Positions 35,566 through 44,834 of a DNA stretch of 64,000 bases are shown here, in pieces. The stretch is from NCBI GenBank assembly GCA_963700885.1, contig CAVOZJ010000038.1, positions 1 through 64,000 on the forward strand, written 5' to 3'. Under the pieces are notes generated by a model, which had not been told where the DNA came from, did no database searches, and was given only the letters and a program-made list of their open reading frames with translations. The stretch's first letter is position 1, and each line of letters opens with the position of its first letter. The stretch is from Anderseniella sp963700885 (GTDB taxonomy: Bacteria; Pseudomonadota; Alphaproteobacteria; Rhizobiales; Aestuariivirgaceae). A program made the translations under genes and the position numbers.

Positions 35566-36855
35566 ATGACCAAATCGGCTCTCACCAGAAGACAATTATT
35601 CAAAACTTCAATTCTTGCCGGCGCCACCGGCGCCTTTATGGGTCCGTGGACACACAACCGCGTTTATGCTGCCAACTCGGACAAACCGATCAAGATTGGC
35701 ATCACGTCAGATGCCAGTGGCCAGTATGCAAATTCCGGTGCCAGCGATCGCCGGGGAATGGCCATGGCGATTGCAGAGTTCAACGAAAAAGGCGGGGTGC
35801 TCGGGCGCAAGATTGAAACAATCCACATAGACACCGAGACTACTCCGGCGACAGGCAGCCGCGTCGCAGAACGCATGATAACCCGTGAAGATGCAGGCTT
35901 CCTGATAGGAGGAGTAAGTTCCGGAGTGGCAAATGCAATCGGCCAGGTCGCGCAGAAATACGGCGTTATCTATCTCAACACCAATTCGTCGTCTCCGTCT
36001 GAGTCCGGGAAAAACTGTCATCGGGTAAAATTTGTCTGGGATGGCAATGGCACCAATTTCGCCATGGCAGCCGTCAGGAATGCAGTCGAGAAGTTCGGTA
36101 AAAACTGGATTCTGCTGACCAACGACTATGTATGGGGACACGACACTGCTGCGGCAACCAGGAAACTGCTGGAACAGTATGGAGGGTCAGTCAGTGAAGA
36201 AGTTCTTGTTCCACAGGGAACCCGTGACTTCTCGTCTGCGCTCCTCAAGATCCAGCAGGGCCAACCCGATGTGGTCGCTGCCGCCATCGGTGGTGACGAT
36301 CAGAAAGCCATGCGCCAGCAGGTTGCACAACTGGGCATGGGATCCAGCCCGGCGTGGATCAACAACCAGCAGGACTGGCCGGATGTCTACGGCTTGCCGC
36401 TGGACAACCTGTTCGGTGTTTTTGGCACGACATGGTACTACAAGCTCGACCTGCCAGGGGTGGCTGATTTCGTGAAGCGCTATCGGGAAATGTATCCGGA
36501 AACCAACATGAAAGTACCCGGCAATGTGTTCTATAACGGATACATGGCGACGAAGAACCTGCTGGCTGCAATTGAACGGGCCGGTACCACCAACAATATT
36601 GCCGTGATCAAGCAGCTGGAAGGTCACAAGATGTCTGCTGAAGAACGCATGCAGAATCACGATGCCTATATCGATCCGGTTACCCACCAGGTCCAGCAGA
36701 CAATCTACCTGGCAACGCAAAATCCAAAGCCGGCCGACGATGATGACATGTTCGAGATTCTGAACAACTCTGCACCCGGCGAGGTGCAGGACACAGCGGC
36801 CCAGGGCGAATGCAAACTCGAATCGTACGACGATACGCCGGCATTCGATGCCTGA
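35566..36855 (+). CDS. ABC transporter substrate-binding protein (LivK/HAAT type)
   Basis: The product has 429 residues. AGGAGGA lies 7 nt upstream of ATG. A twin-arginine-like signal (TRRQLFKTSI...VYAAN, about 1-36) exports it. The periplasmic binding fold type I follows, with KIGITSDASGQYA, GGVLGRKIE, GGVSSGVANAIG and DYVWGHDTA. It belongs to the hydrophobic/branched-chain amino acid branch, which also includes binders of other carboxylates and of polyols. Here it heads an operon of sugar-acid enzymes, so a sugar acid or polyol is the likely ligand. Confidence 0.88.
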   Translation: MTKSALTRRQLFKTSILAGATGAFMGPWTHNRVYAANSDKPIKIGITSDASGQYANSGASDRRGMAMAIAEFNEKGGVLGRKIETIHIDTETTPATGSRVAERMITREDAGFLIGGVSSGVANAIGQVAQKYGVIYLNTNSSSPSESGKNCHRVKFVWDGNGTNFAMAAVRNAVEKFGKNWILLTNDYVWGHDTAAATRKLLEQYGGSVSEEVLVPQGTRDFSSALLKIQQGQPDVVAAAIGGDDQKAMRQQVAQLGMGSSPAWINNQQDWPDVYGLPLDNLFGVFGTTWYYKLDLPGVADFVKRYREMYPETNMKVPGNVFYNGYMATKNLLAAIERAGTTNNIAVIKQLEGHKMSAEERMQNHDAYIDPVTHQVQQTIYLATQNPKPADDDDMFEILNNSAPGEVQDTAAQGECKLESYDDTPAFDA

Positions 36856-36933
36856 TATGATCTGTCCGCGGCTGGCATGGCTGGCCGCGGCAACCGACAT
36901 CCAGGTTCATGAAATCTCCCGAGGCAGCACAAG

Positions 36934-37854
36934 ATGATGCAGTTCGCACCACATCTGTTGAACGGGCTTACGCTCGGTCTTCTGTTTGCCCTGATCGCGC
37001 TCGGGTTCACGCTGATCGTTGGCGTGATGGAGGTGATAAATCTGGCGCACGGTTCCCTGTTCGCACTGGGTGCATATTTTGCCCTCGCCATAATCGGAAC
37101 CGACGCCATAGCAGGTACGACAGCAGGTGACTGGTGGCTGTCGTTGCCTCTGGTCCCGAGGTTTGTAATTGCTATCGCCCTGGCCCCAGTACTGGCTGGC
37201 CTGGCCGGAATGCTACTTGAACTTTGCCTGCGCCCTACATACGGCAAAGCACCTTTGTACGGACTGTTGCTGACTTTCGGAGCGGCACTGGTCATTGAAG
37301 AACTCATCCGTCTTGTATGGGGAACCGGTGAACAGAACCTGCCGGTGCCGCAGGCAATTAATGGCGCAGTTCTTGTCGGCGGGCTGATATTCTCCAAATA
37401 CAAGTTGTTTGCGGCGCTTTTTTCCAGTGTGGCGATCTTTGTCGTCTGGCTGTTTCTGGAGAAGACACCCTATGGCGCCATCATCAAGGCCGGCGCTCAC
37501 GACAGCGAAATGGTTCGTGCACTGGGCTATGATCTGGCCAGGCTAAGGTTGTTGGTTTTCGGTTTTGGCGCCGGACTGGCAGGGCTTGCAGGCGTGACCA
37601 TGGTGCCGATCTGGGGCTTGCGGCCGCATGTCGGGGTTGATGTGGTAATTCCGGCATTTCTGATCATTGTACTGGGCGGGGTCGGCAGTTTCTGGGGGGC
37701 GGTTATCGCAGCCATCCTGGTTGGTGTTTCGATCGGGATCACCGGTGCCTACGCTTCAGCCTGGTCCTTGATGTCGATGTACATTCTCCTGATTCTTGTT
37801 GTCGGTTTTCGTGCGCGCGGCCTGTTTGGCAAGAAAAGCGCGCTGGAGAACTAG
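36934..37854 (+). CDS. ABC transporter permease (LivH type)
   Basis: The product has 306 residues and about eight helices. Family features: LNGLTLGLLFALIALGFTLIVGVMEVINLAHG near the N-terminus, the EAA-like cytoplasmic loop ALGYDLARLRLLVFGFGAGLAGLAGV, and the GGVGSFWGAVIAAILVG segment. It forms the membrane channel with LivM. The following gene starts 1 nt after its stop. Confidence 0.9.
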   Translation: MMQFAPHLLNGLTLGLLFALIALGFTLIVGVMEVINLAHGSLFALGAYFALAIIGTDAIAGTTAGDWWLSLPLVPRFVIAIALAPVLAGLAGMLLELCLRPTYGKAPLYGLLLTFGAALVIEELIRLVWGTGEQNLPVPQAINGAVLVGGLIFSKYKLFAALFSSVAIFVVWLFLEKTPYGAIIKAGAHDSEMVRALGYDLARLRLLVFGFGAGLAGLAGVTMVPIWGLRPHVGVDVVIPAFLIIVLGGVGSFWGAVIAAILVGVSIGITGAYASAWSLMSMYILLILVVGFRARGLFGKKSALEN

Positions 37855-37855
37855 T

Positions 37856-38881
37856 ATGACCACTCTCTCCGATATCACCAGACACTCCGACCGGTGGATT
37901 ACGCCACACATACTGCTTTTTGCCGGGTTTCTTCTCAGCGCGCCATTGTGGCTTGATGTGGTGGGGCTGTACCAGTATATCGGCATCGAAATCGCGATCT
38001 GGATCATCTACGCGCTCGGATTCAATCTTCTTTTTGGGTACACCGGACTACATTCGTTCGGCCATGGCGCATATCTCGGGGTTGGCGCCTATGCCTTTGG
38101 TCTTTTCCAGCACAATGTAACCGTCAGTTTGTGGGGAGGGTTGTTTGCCGCGGTCCTGGCCGCGAGCATAGCCGGCGCGCTGGTTGCTGCTTTTGTGTCG
38201 CACAGGCGCGGCATCTACTACGCCTTGCTGACCATTGCATTCGGCCAGATGTTCTGGTTTTCCGCCATAAAATTGCATTCGATTACCGGCGGCGAGGACG
38301 GCCTGTTGAACATTCCGCGTCCTGAACTCGATCTTGTTCTGAGACGTTTTGAACTCAACAACATCAGCTTATACTACCTGGTAGCGGTATTGCTTCTGGT
38401 GCTGACAATCGTGACATGGCGGGCTGTGAATTCGCCGTTTGGCCGGGTGTTGCAGGCGATCCGTCAAAATGAGATGCGTTCGGCGTTTGCCGGCTACAAT
38501 GTGTGGCTGTTCAAATGGGCAGCATTTGTAGTTTCTGCAATGTATGCAGGCCTTGCCGGCGGGTTGTTTGCCATGGCGCAGCAAAGTGCATATCCCGATG
38601 TCATGAGCCTGCATCAGTCCGGACTGATCGTCATGATGGTGCTGGTGGGCGGCGGCCTGGTCAATTTCTGGGGGCCGGTTCTGGGGGTGATCCTGTATTT
38701 CATCGCACGTGACGTTCTGGGCTCTCTCACCGAGACGTGGCTGTTATGGTACGGGCTGATGTTTGTCCTCATGGTGATGTTCAAACCCACTGGAATTGCA
38801 GGCGCAATTGCCGGGTTGGGCCAAGGCAAGTCAAAGACAGGCGTGGTGTCAAAATACTCCGAAAAAGTGGCAGTGGAGTAG
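37856..38881 (+). CDS. ABC transporter permease (LivM type)
   Basis: The product has 341 residues from ATG 37856. Membrane helices and motifs typical of LivM: LGFNLLFGYTGLHSFGHGAYLGVGAY, RRGIYYALLTIAFGQMFW, and the coupling loop AFAGYNVWLFKWAAFVVSAMYAGLAG. A Ser/Thr/Lys tail ends it. Partner of LivH; the stop overlaps the ribosome binding site of the next gene. Confidence 0.9.
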   Translation: MTTLSDITRHSDRWITPHILLFAGFLLSAPLWLDVVGLYQYIGIEIAIWIIYALGFNLLFGYTGLHSFGHGAYLGVGAYAFGLFQHNVTVSLWGGLFAAVLAASIAGALVAAFVSHRRGIYYALLTIAFGQMFWFSAIKLHSITGGEDGLLNIPRPELDLVLRRFELNNISLYYLVAVLLLVLTIVTWRAVNSPFGRVLQAIRQNEMRSAFAGYNVWLFKWAAFVVSAMYAGLAGGLFAMAQQSAYPDVMSLHQSGLIVMMVLVGGGLVNFWGPVLGVILYFIARDVLGSLTETWLLWYGLMFVLMVMFKPTGIAGAIAGLGQGKSKTGVVSKYSEKVAVE

Positions 38882-38886
38882 CGGTT

Positions 38887-39630
38887 TTGGCACTGTTTGA
38901 AGCTCACAATGTTCATAAGCGTTTTGGCAGCCGGATTGTGCTTGAGGATATCTCGCTGCAGTTTGAAGAAGGGCAGGTCAGCGGAATCATGGGTCCGAAT
39001 GGTGCGGGAAAAACCACCTGTTTTCATGTAATGACCGGCCACTTGCCTCCGACCCGTGGCCGCATATGTTTTTGCGGACAGGATATCGGTGGCATGTCGC
39101 CTTACAAGATAGCCCGTAAAGGGGTGTCGCGATCATTTCAGATAATGAACCTGTTTAATGACAGTTCGGTCATCGAGAATGTGCTTGTTGGTTTGCCGGA
39201 CTTCCAGAAACAATGCTGGAATGCCATGAAACCTGCATTTGGCGACGAAGGTCTGATGGAACAGGCACGCGGGATTCTTGATCAGGTGGGCCTGACCGGC
39301 ATGGAATGGGAGCCGTCGGTATCGCTTTCCTACGGAAACCGCAGGGCACTGGAAATTGGTGTGGCGCTGGCGGCCAGGCCACGCATACTATTTCTTGATG
39401 AACCTACTTCCGGACTTGGTATCGAAGCGACACAACAACTCGCCAGGCTGATCAACAAGCTGCGGATGACCTACACGATTGTCATAATCGAACACGACAT
39501 GCGTTTCCTGTTTGAACTGGCGGAGAAGATTTCCGTCATTCACTGGGGGCAGGTGATCGCTGAAGGAACGCCAGCGGAACTGAAGGCCAACAAATGGGTG
39601 CAGCGCTCGGCCCTGGGGGAACTGGGATGA
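38887..39630 (+). CDS. ABC transporter ATPase (LivG type)
   Basis: The product has 247 residues. TTG 38887 is chosen because it aligns with the family start (LALFEAHNVHKRFG) and GTGGAG lies 7 nt before it. Walker A GPNGAGKT, signature LSYGNRRALE, Walker B ILFLDEP and the H-loop IIEHDM are all in order, so it is a working ATPase by sequence. It overlaps livF by 4 nt. Confidence 0.9.
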   Translation: MALFEAHNVHKRFGSRIVLEDISLQFEEGQVSGIMGPNGAGKTTCFHVMTGHLPPTRGRICFCGQDIGGMSPYKIARKGVSRSFQIMNLFNDSSVIENVLVGLPDFQKQCWNAMKPAFGDEGLMEQARGILDQVGLTGMEWEPSVSLSYGNRRALEIGVALAARPRILFLDEPTSGLGIEATQQLARLINKLRMTYTIVIIEHDMRFLFELAEKISVIHWGQVIAEGTPAELKANKWVQRSALGELG

Positions 39631-40325
39631 TGCTGGATATTTGCAACATCAGTACGTTCTACGGCGAAACCCAGGTTTTGTTCGGCGCGTCCCTGAGTGT
39701 GCGTGAAGGAGAAGTGGTTACATTATTGGGCGCCAATGGTGCAGGAAAGACAACGACAATACGGTCAGTACTCGGCCTTACGCCACCGGCAGAGGGCAGT
39801 ATAGTTTTTGATGGCAGGGAGATTACCGGAACCGCCACCCATGAAATAGCCAGAATGGGTATCGGATGGGTCCCTGACGACAGGCGTATATTTCCGTCCC
39901 TGACGGTTGCAAGAAACCTCCAGATTGGCATCAAGAAGACCCGGTTCAGATCATGGACCATGAGCGAAATGTTTGAAATTTTTTCTGCCATCGAGCACCT
40001 GATGCCACGTGAGTGCGAAAATCTCTCCGGTGGCGAGATGCAAATGGTGGCCATTTCCAGGGCGCTTCTGGGTGCCCCTGGACTGGTGCTGCTGGACGAA
40101 CCCAGTCAGGGGCTTGCCCCAAAAATTGTTCAGGACGTGCTGAAAACCGTGAGCCGACTGAAGCAGGAAGGCATAGCGGTACTTATCGTGGAGCAAAATG
40201 CACTGGCTGCCCTTGAGGTCTCTGATCGTACCTTTGTCATGGATCGCGGACGGGTAATCCACGAGGGCGACGCGCGATCGCTTCTGGACAGCCCCGCCAT
40301 GCGCCGGAAACTCATAGGGATCTGA
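39627..40325 (+). CDS. ABC transporter ATPase (LivF type)
   Basis: The product has 232 residues from ATG 39627, which overlaps the upstream stop (ATGA). Walker A GANGAGKT, the insertion NLQIGIKKT, signature NLSGGEMQMV, Walker B LVLLDEPSQG and H-loop-side LIVEQN are present. With LivG it forms the second half of the ATPase pair. The next gene begins 3 nt after its stop. Confidence 0.92.
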   Translation: MMLDICNISTFYGETQVLFGASLSVREGEVVTLLGANGAGKTTTIRSVLGLTPPAEGSIVFDGREITGTATHEIARMGIGWVPDDRRIFPSLTVARNLQIGIKKTRFRSWTMSEMFEIFSAIEHLMPRECENLSGGEMQMVAISRALLGAPGLVLLDEPSQGLAPKIVQDVLKTVSRLKQEGIAVLIVEQNALAALEVSDRTFVMDRGRVIHEGDARSLLDSPAMRRKLIGI

Positions 40326-40328
40326 AAG

Positions 40329-40953
40329 ATGGCTGTCATGCTCGAAATCAACAAGCTGTGCAAGGTCTATACAAAGGGGCGATTTGATCGAAAACCAACG
40401 TTCTCCCTGTCGGCAAACCTCACCATACCGGACCCGGCAATAATAGGGGTCATGGGACCAAACGGTTCCGGGAAAACCACCTTGTTTGAACTCATAACAG
40501 GTTCAAACATTCCCACTTCCGGAGAGGTCAGAATATTGCACAAGAATGTGCACAAGGTCCGCACTGATCAGCGCGACAGGCTGGCAATCCACTACCACCA
40601 GTCCTATCAGGTCAGGCAGTTCAAATCATACAGGCCGAATCTTTTAATGGAGTTCTGCAGATTCAGATTATCCAGTGGTTCACCTGTTCGATGAACCGCA
40701 ATTCAACGTGCAGGATGGCTATATCGGCTTCATGCTGGACTTCTTTCGCCAGCTACGCCGCGCCGGAAGGCTGGTGTTTTTATGCGTGCACCCCAACGAA
40801 CGGTTTCACCTGGAGATCCTCGAAGAGATCTGTGAGCGTTTCATATTTGTGGACAGGGGTAGCGTGCAGGAGTTTGAAGACTACCGGATGGTCCTGAAGC
40901 ATCAGCCTGTTCGTGACTATCTGGGAAAGTTGCTTGGGGAGGATACCCAATGA
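40329..40953 (+). pseudogene. Third ABC-type ATPase, lacking a signature motif and frameshifted
   Basis: Frame 1 gives Walker A (GPNGSGKT, about 43-50), a Q-loop-like HYHQSYQVR and then loses frame near 40650. The +1 frame resumes as SSADSDYPVVHLFDEPQFN (Walker B) and runs to TGA 40953 (LRRAGRLVFLCVHPNERFH, FIFVDRGSVQEFEDY). Walker A Lys to Walker B Asp spans about 72 residues, against about 129 in the LivG next door. No LSGGQ-like motif lies between, so the alpha-helical subdomain is mostly missing. It may be a regulatory or non-transport ATPase; the frameshift might be an artefact. The stop overlaps the next start. Confidence 0.6.
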
Positions 40954-41276
40954 CCGGTTTTTTCAAAAGGTCCGCTGTTGAACTGCCTGTCAGCGCTGAA
41001 GCCATTAAGGATGACTGGGCCAAACAAGACTTCAGTTTCGGCGTATTTCGCGATCCGGCCGGTCAGGAGTGGAACGACTTTGTCCACAACACGGATGAAT
41101 ATGTGCTGGTGGCCGAGGGAACCCTGCGCGTGCGTGTCGGGGCCGAAGTTGCCGATGTTCAGGCGGGCGATCTTGTTTGTATCCCCAGGGGTGTCCGGCA
41201 TTGTCTGAGAACCACATCTGCAAACGGTAGCGTCTGGTTCTATGGCTACGGAAACTGGAAGGCGAAAGATGACTGA
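40950..41276 (+). CDS. Small cupin protein
   Basis: The product has 108 residues. A single cupin barrel with strands FVHNTDEYVLVAEGTLRVRVG and DLVCIPRGVRHCLRT; His/Glu metal ligands (H and E in the first motif, H in the second) are visible. Overlaps the genes on both sides by 4 and 8 nt. It may bind or isomerise a sugar acid, or act as a sensor. Substrate unknown. Confidence 0.8.
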   Translation: MTGFFKRSAVELPVSAEAIKDDWAKQDFSFGVFRDPAGQEWNDFVHNTDEYVLVAEGTLRVRVGAEVADVQAGDLVCIPRGVRHCLRTTSANGSVWFYGYGNWKAKDD

Positions 41277-42273
41277 ATCTCCAATGCGTGCCGCCCTCGT
41301 TGGTGCGGGAATGATCAGCCTGTATCATCTGCGCGCCTGGCAGGCTGCAGGAGTGCCGGTGGTCGCCGTGTGCGATATCAACGAGGCCGCCGCAAGGGCA
41401 CGGGCTTCAGAGTTTGATATTGAAAGGGTCTATTCAAGTGCGGAGCAAATGTTCGCCGACGGCGGTTTTGATGTTGTGGACATTGCAGCGTCCGTTGATG
41501 CCCATCGCCCCGTCACAGAGTTGGCGGCAGACCATGGTGTGCACGTCATTCTGCAAAAACCGATGGTTGAAACCGTGCGCGAAGCCGAGGCACTTATCGC
41601 CCGGGTTTCAGGCCGGGTACGCTTTATGATCCATGAGAACTATCGTTTCCGCCCCCATTATATGACGGTCAGGAAATGGCTGGAGGAGGGCCGGGCAGGC
41701 CGGGTCCGACATGTGGCCATCTCCTGCCGCGGTTCAGGATTGTGTCCGCGCGCAGAGGGTCAGCCGTTCCTGCTGGAACGCCAGCCCTACCTGAAAACCT
41801 TCCGGCGCAACCTGGTATTTGAGACAATGATACATCACCTGGACGTTTTGCGGGCCATAGCGGGGCCACTCAAGGTGGTTGCCGCACGCCTGAACCGCCT
41901 GGCAGAAGGTCTGCCGGGAGAAGATACGGCTGCAATCCTGATGGAAGGTGAAGATGGCCTGATTGCGACGGCCGACGGATCGATTTGCGCACCGGGGTAT
42001 CCCCTGTTGCATGGTGACCGTCTCGAGGTGATCGGAACGCTCGGCACCATCGTGATGGACTACAATCGGGTTTATCTGGTCGGCCGTGAGGAAGATGCCA
42101 TCGAGATTGATCTGCTGGGAAGGTACCAGGAGTGTTTTGATACTGCGGTATCATCGTTTGTAGACGGGGTTCGCAACAATACCGCATTTGAAACCGACCA
42201 CGCGGATAACCTTCAAACCCTTCGTCTCATGGAAAGCGTTTACACTGCAGCCGGCGTGGAGATGGCACAATGA
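41269..42273 (+). CDS. Gfo/Idh/MocA-family oxidoreductase
   Basis: The product has 334 residues. ATG 41269 overlaps the upstream stop. N-terminal Rossmann fold (AALVGAGMISLYHLRAWQAAG), the family lysine in VILQKPMVET (about 94-103; usually EKP, here QKP), and a C-terminal alpha/beta domain with VFETMIHHLDVLRAIAGP. It oxidises a sugar or sugar acid with NAD(P)+. Overlaps the next gene by 4 nt. Confidence 0.85.
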   Translation: MTESPMRAALVGAGMISLYHLRAWQAAGVPVVAVCDINEAAARARASEFDIERVYSSAEQMFADGGFDVVDIAASVDAHRPVTELAADHGVHVILQKPMVETVREAEALIARVSGRVRFMIHENYRFRPHYMTVRKWLEEGRAGRVRHVAISCRGSGLCPRAEGQPFLLERQPYLKTFRRNLVFETMIHHLDVLRAIAGPLKVVAARLNRLAEGLPGEDTAAILMEGEDGLIATADGSICAPGYPLLHGDRLEVIGTLGTIVMDYNRVYLVGREEDAIEIDLLGRYQECFDTAVSSFVDGVRNNTAFETDHADNLQTLRLMESVYTAAGVEMAQ

Positions 42274-43091
42274 CAGATGCATCCGCTACTCTCGCGATGA
42301 AAACGGACCTTGCTGCCATCGATAATCTATTCAATCTGACCGGCAAGAGAGTCTTTCTTCCCGGCGGCTATGGCGCCCTGGGCGAAGCGATCGCATGGGG
42401 GTTTGCCAGGCGGGGAGCGCACGTGGCCATTGCCGGCCCAAATCACGACAGGGGTGCGCAACTGGCCGGGTCCATCACCGGGAATGGCGGCAGTGCAACC
42501 AGCTATGTTCTGGATGCGCGTGATACGGATGCCATTGCAGCCGTCACCGACAATGTTGCCGGACATCTGGGAGGTATTGATGTCCTTGTGAATTGTGTCG
42601 GTATTCAAAAGGAACAAAAGTTACTGGAAGTAACGCCGCAAACCTTTGACGATGTGTACGAGACCAATTTGCGTTCCGCAATGTTCCTGTCGCAGTCGGT
42701 AGCGCGGCATCAGATCGCGGCGGACCGCGGCGGGCGGCATATTCATTTGCTGTCGGTTCGGTCACAACTGGCCCTGCGTGATCGCGGCTATTCTGCCTAT
42801 TGCGCCACCAAGGGCGCGCTTGTGATGCTGGTCAAACAGCATGCCATGGAACTTGCACCTCACGGTATTACGGTAAATGGAGTGGCTCCCACCTTTATCC
42901 GGTCGGAACGTATCCGTCCTCACCTGGAACGCGAGAAATTTCACGACTTCATCCTTGAACGCAACCCGCTCGGCCGGATCGGCGACCCGATAGAGGTGGT
43001 CGGCCAAGTGCTCGCATTGGCCGCTCCTGCCGGAAGTTACATCACCGGTCAGGTTGTATACATAGATGGAGGCGTTACCGCGAGCCAATGA
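42270..43091 (+). CDS. Short-chain dehydrogenase/reductase
   Basis: The product has 273 residues. Glycine motif GGYGALGEA (about 32-40), NCVGI (about 108-112), and the Ser-Tyr-Lys catalytic set (LLSVRS, YCATK at about 176-180). The TG of the usual first motif is replaced by PG, suggesting a divergent cofactor pocket. Position between Gfo/Idh and IlvD genes suggests oxidation of a sugar to a lactone or of a sugar acid. Overlaps IlvD by 4 nt. Confidence 0.85.
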   Translation: MTDASATLAMKTDLAAIDNLFNLTGKRVFLPGGYGALGEAIAWGFARRGAHVAIAGPNHDRGAQLAGSITGNGGSATSYVLDARDTDAIAAVTDNVAGHLGGIDVLVNCVGIQKEQKLLEVTPQTFDDVYETNLRSAMFLSQSVARHQIAADRGGRHIHLLSVRSQLALRDRGYSAYCATKGALVMLVKQHAMELAPHGITVNGVAPTFIRSERIRPHLEREKFHDFILERNPLGRIGDPIEVVGQVLALAAPAGSYITGQVVYIDGGVTASQ

Positions 43092-44812
43092 GAGACAAAC
43101 CCTTTCGCAGTGCCAGATGGTTTGACGCTGATGATCTGCGTGCTTTCGGGCATCGCTCCCGCATTATGCAAATGGGGTATGATCGGGAAGACTGGAACGC
43201 AAAGCCGGTTATTGCAATTATCAATACCTGGTCGGACATCAATCCCTGCCATGCTCACTTCAAGCAGCGGGTGGAAGATGTAAAGCGCGGAATTTACCAG
43301 GCAGGCGGATTTCCGATCGAGCTTCCTGCCATGTCGTTGTCGGAGAACTTCGTTAAGCCGACCACCATGCTCTATCGCAACATGCTGGCCATGGAAGTTG
43401 AGGAATTGCTTCGCTCCCATCCTGTAGACGGTGCGGTCCTGATGGGCGGCTGTGACAAAACTACGCCCGGGTTGCTGATGGGGGCGATAAGCATGAATTT
43501 GCCGGCGATTTTCATGCCGGCCGGGCCGATGCTGAGCGGCAACCTCAGGGGAGAAGTCCTGGGGTCGGGTTCAGACACCTGGAAGTACTGGGACAGGAAG
43601 CGCGCAGGGGAAATCGACGACACTGAATGGCAGGCTGTCGAGGGTGGCATTGCGCGTTCGTTCGGCCATTGCATGACCATGGGAACTGCCAGCACGATGA
43701 CGGCGACCACCGAGGCGCTGGGCCTGACTCTGCCCGGCGCATCATCGATTCCTGCGCCAGATGCCAGTCACGGCCGGATGGCTGCTGCTTCGGGGCGGCG
43801 GATAGTTGAAATGGTGAAGGAAGATGTCACGCCATCCAGTATCCTGACGAGAGCGTCTTTCGAGAATGCGATCAAGGTTGCTATGGCAATTGGCTGCTCA
43901 ACCAACGCGATTATCCATCTGATCGCCGAAGGCAGGCGCGCGGGGTTTGACATCTCACTGGCAGATTTTGAGAAAGCCAGCAGAAGTGTGCCGGTGCTCG
44001 CAAATATCCGGCCATCCGGTGACAGATATCTGATGGAGGATTTTTACTTTGCCGGCGGTCTGCCGGGCCTGATGGTCCAGATGAGCAAGCTGCTCGATCT
44101 CACTGCATTGACTGTAACCGGCGACACACTTGGCAAGAACATAGATGGCGCCCAGGTCTGGAATAAGGATGTCATCCGGTCGCTTGATAATCCGATATAC
44201 AAAGAAGGAGCACTGGCGGTTCTGAAAGGCAATATTGCGCCGGATGGTTGCGTCATCAAGCCATCGGCGTGTGCAGCAAAGTTTATGCAGCACCGGGGCA
44301 GGGCTTTGGTGTTCGACAGTTATGCAGAAATGAAAGCGGAAATTGACAATCCGGAGCTGGAAGTCAGCGAAGACACGGTGTTGATCATGCGCGGTGCGGG
44401 TCCGGTAGGCGGTCCGGGCATGCCCGAGTGGGGCATGCTGCCTATCCCGGCGAAGCTGCTCAGGGCTGGTGTCAGGGATATGGTCCGTATTTCTGACGCA
44501 CGCATGAGCGGCACAAGCTATGGCAGTTGCATCTTGCATGTGGCACCGGAAGCCCATCTTGGCGGCCCGCTGGCGCTGGTCAGGACCGGCGATGTCATCG
44601 AGGTCAACGTGGATGCCCGCTCACTCAACATGCTGGTTTCGGAGGCGGAACTGCAGTCGAGGCGCGAAGGCTGGACACCGCCCGATCCCAAGTTTGAACG
44701 CGGCTACGGCTGGATGTTCGCGCGTCATATCAATCAAGCCAATGAAGGCTGTGATTTCGACTACCTCGAGACCGGTTTTGGAGCCGCGACGCCCGAACCG
44801 GAAATCCTTTAA
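43088..44812 (+). CDS. IlvD/Edd-family sugar-acid dehydratase
   Basis: The product has 574 residues, the usual length. Iron-sulfur cysteines are in INPCHAHF, MGGCDKTTPG and FGHCMTMGTASTM; the C-terminal MRGAGPVGGPGMPEWG and ISDARMSGTSYG bind substrate and Mg2+. The family includes dihydroxyacid, gluconate, xylonate, arabinonate and galactonate dehydratases; the sequence looks closer to pentonate/arabinonate-type members than to true IlvD. It probably removes water from an aldonate to give a 2-keto-3-deoxy acid. Confidence 0.85.
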   Translation: MRDKPFRSARWFDADDLRAFGHRSRIMQMGYDREDWNAKPVIAIINTWSDINPCHAHFKQRVEDVKRGIYQAGGFPIELPAMSLSENFVKPTTMLYRNMLAMEVEELLRSHPVDGAVLMGGCDKTTPGLLMGAISMNLPAIFMPAGPMLSGNLRGEVLGSGSDTWKYWDRKRAGEIDDTEWQAVEGGIARSFGHCMTMGTASTMTATTEALGLTLPGASSIPAPDASHGRMAAASGRRIVEMVKEDVTPSSILTRASFENAIKVAMAIGCSTNAIIHLIAEGRRAGFDISLADFEKASRSVPVLANIRPSGDRYLMEDFYFAGGLPGLMVQMSKLLDLTALTVTGDTLGKNIDGAQVWNKDVIRSLDNPIYKEGALAVLKGNIAPDGCVIKPSACAAKFMQHRGRALVFDSYAEMKAEIDNPELEVSEDTVLIMRGAGPVGGPGMPEWGMLPIPAKLLRAGVRDMVRISDARMSGTSYGSCILHVAPEAHLGGPLALVRTGDVIEVNVDARSLNMLVSEAELQSRREGWTPPDPKFERGYGWMFARHINQANEGCDFDYLETGFGAATPEPEIL

Positions 44813-44834
44813 CTTTTTGGCCGGGAGCAATCCG

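Noticed and set aside
40950..44812. Reading the cupin/SDR/IlvD genes as amino-acid (branched-chain) synthesis because of the IlvD and Liv-like neighbours
   Set aside because: Gfo/Idh, SDR and semialdehyde dehydrogenase partners and the RpiR regulator point to sugar-acid catabolism instead.
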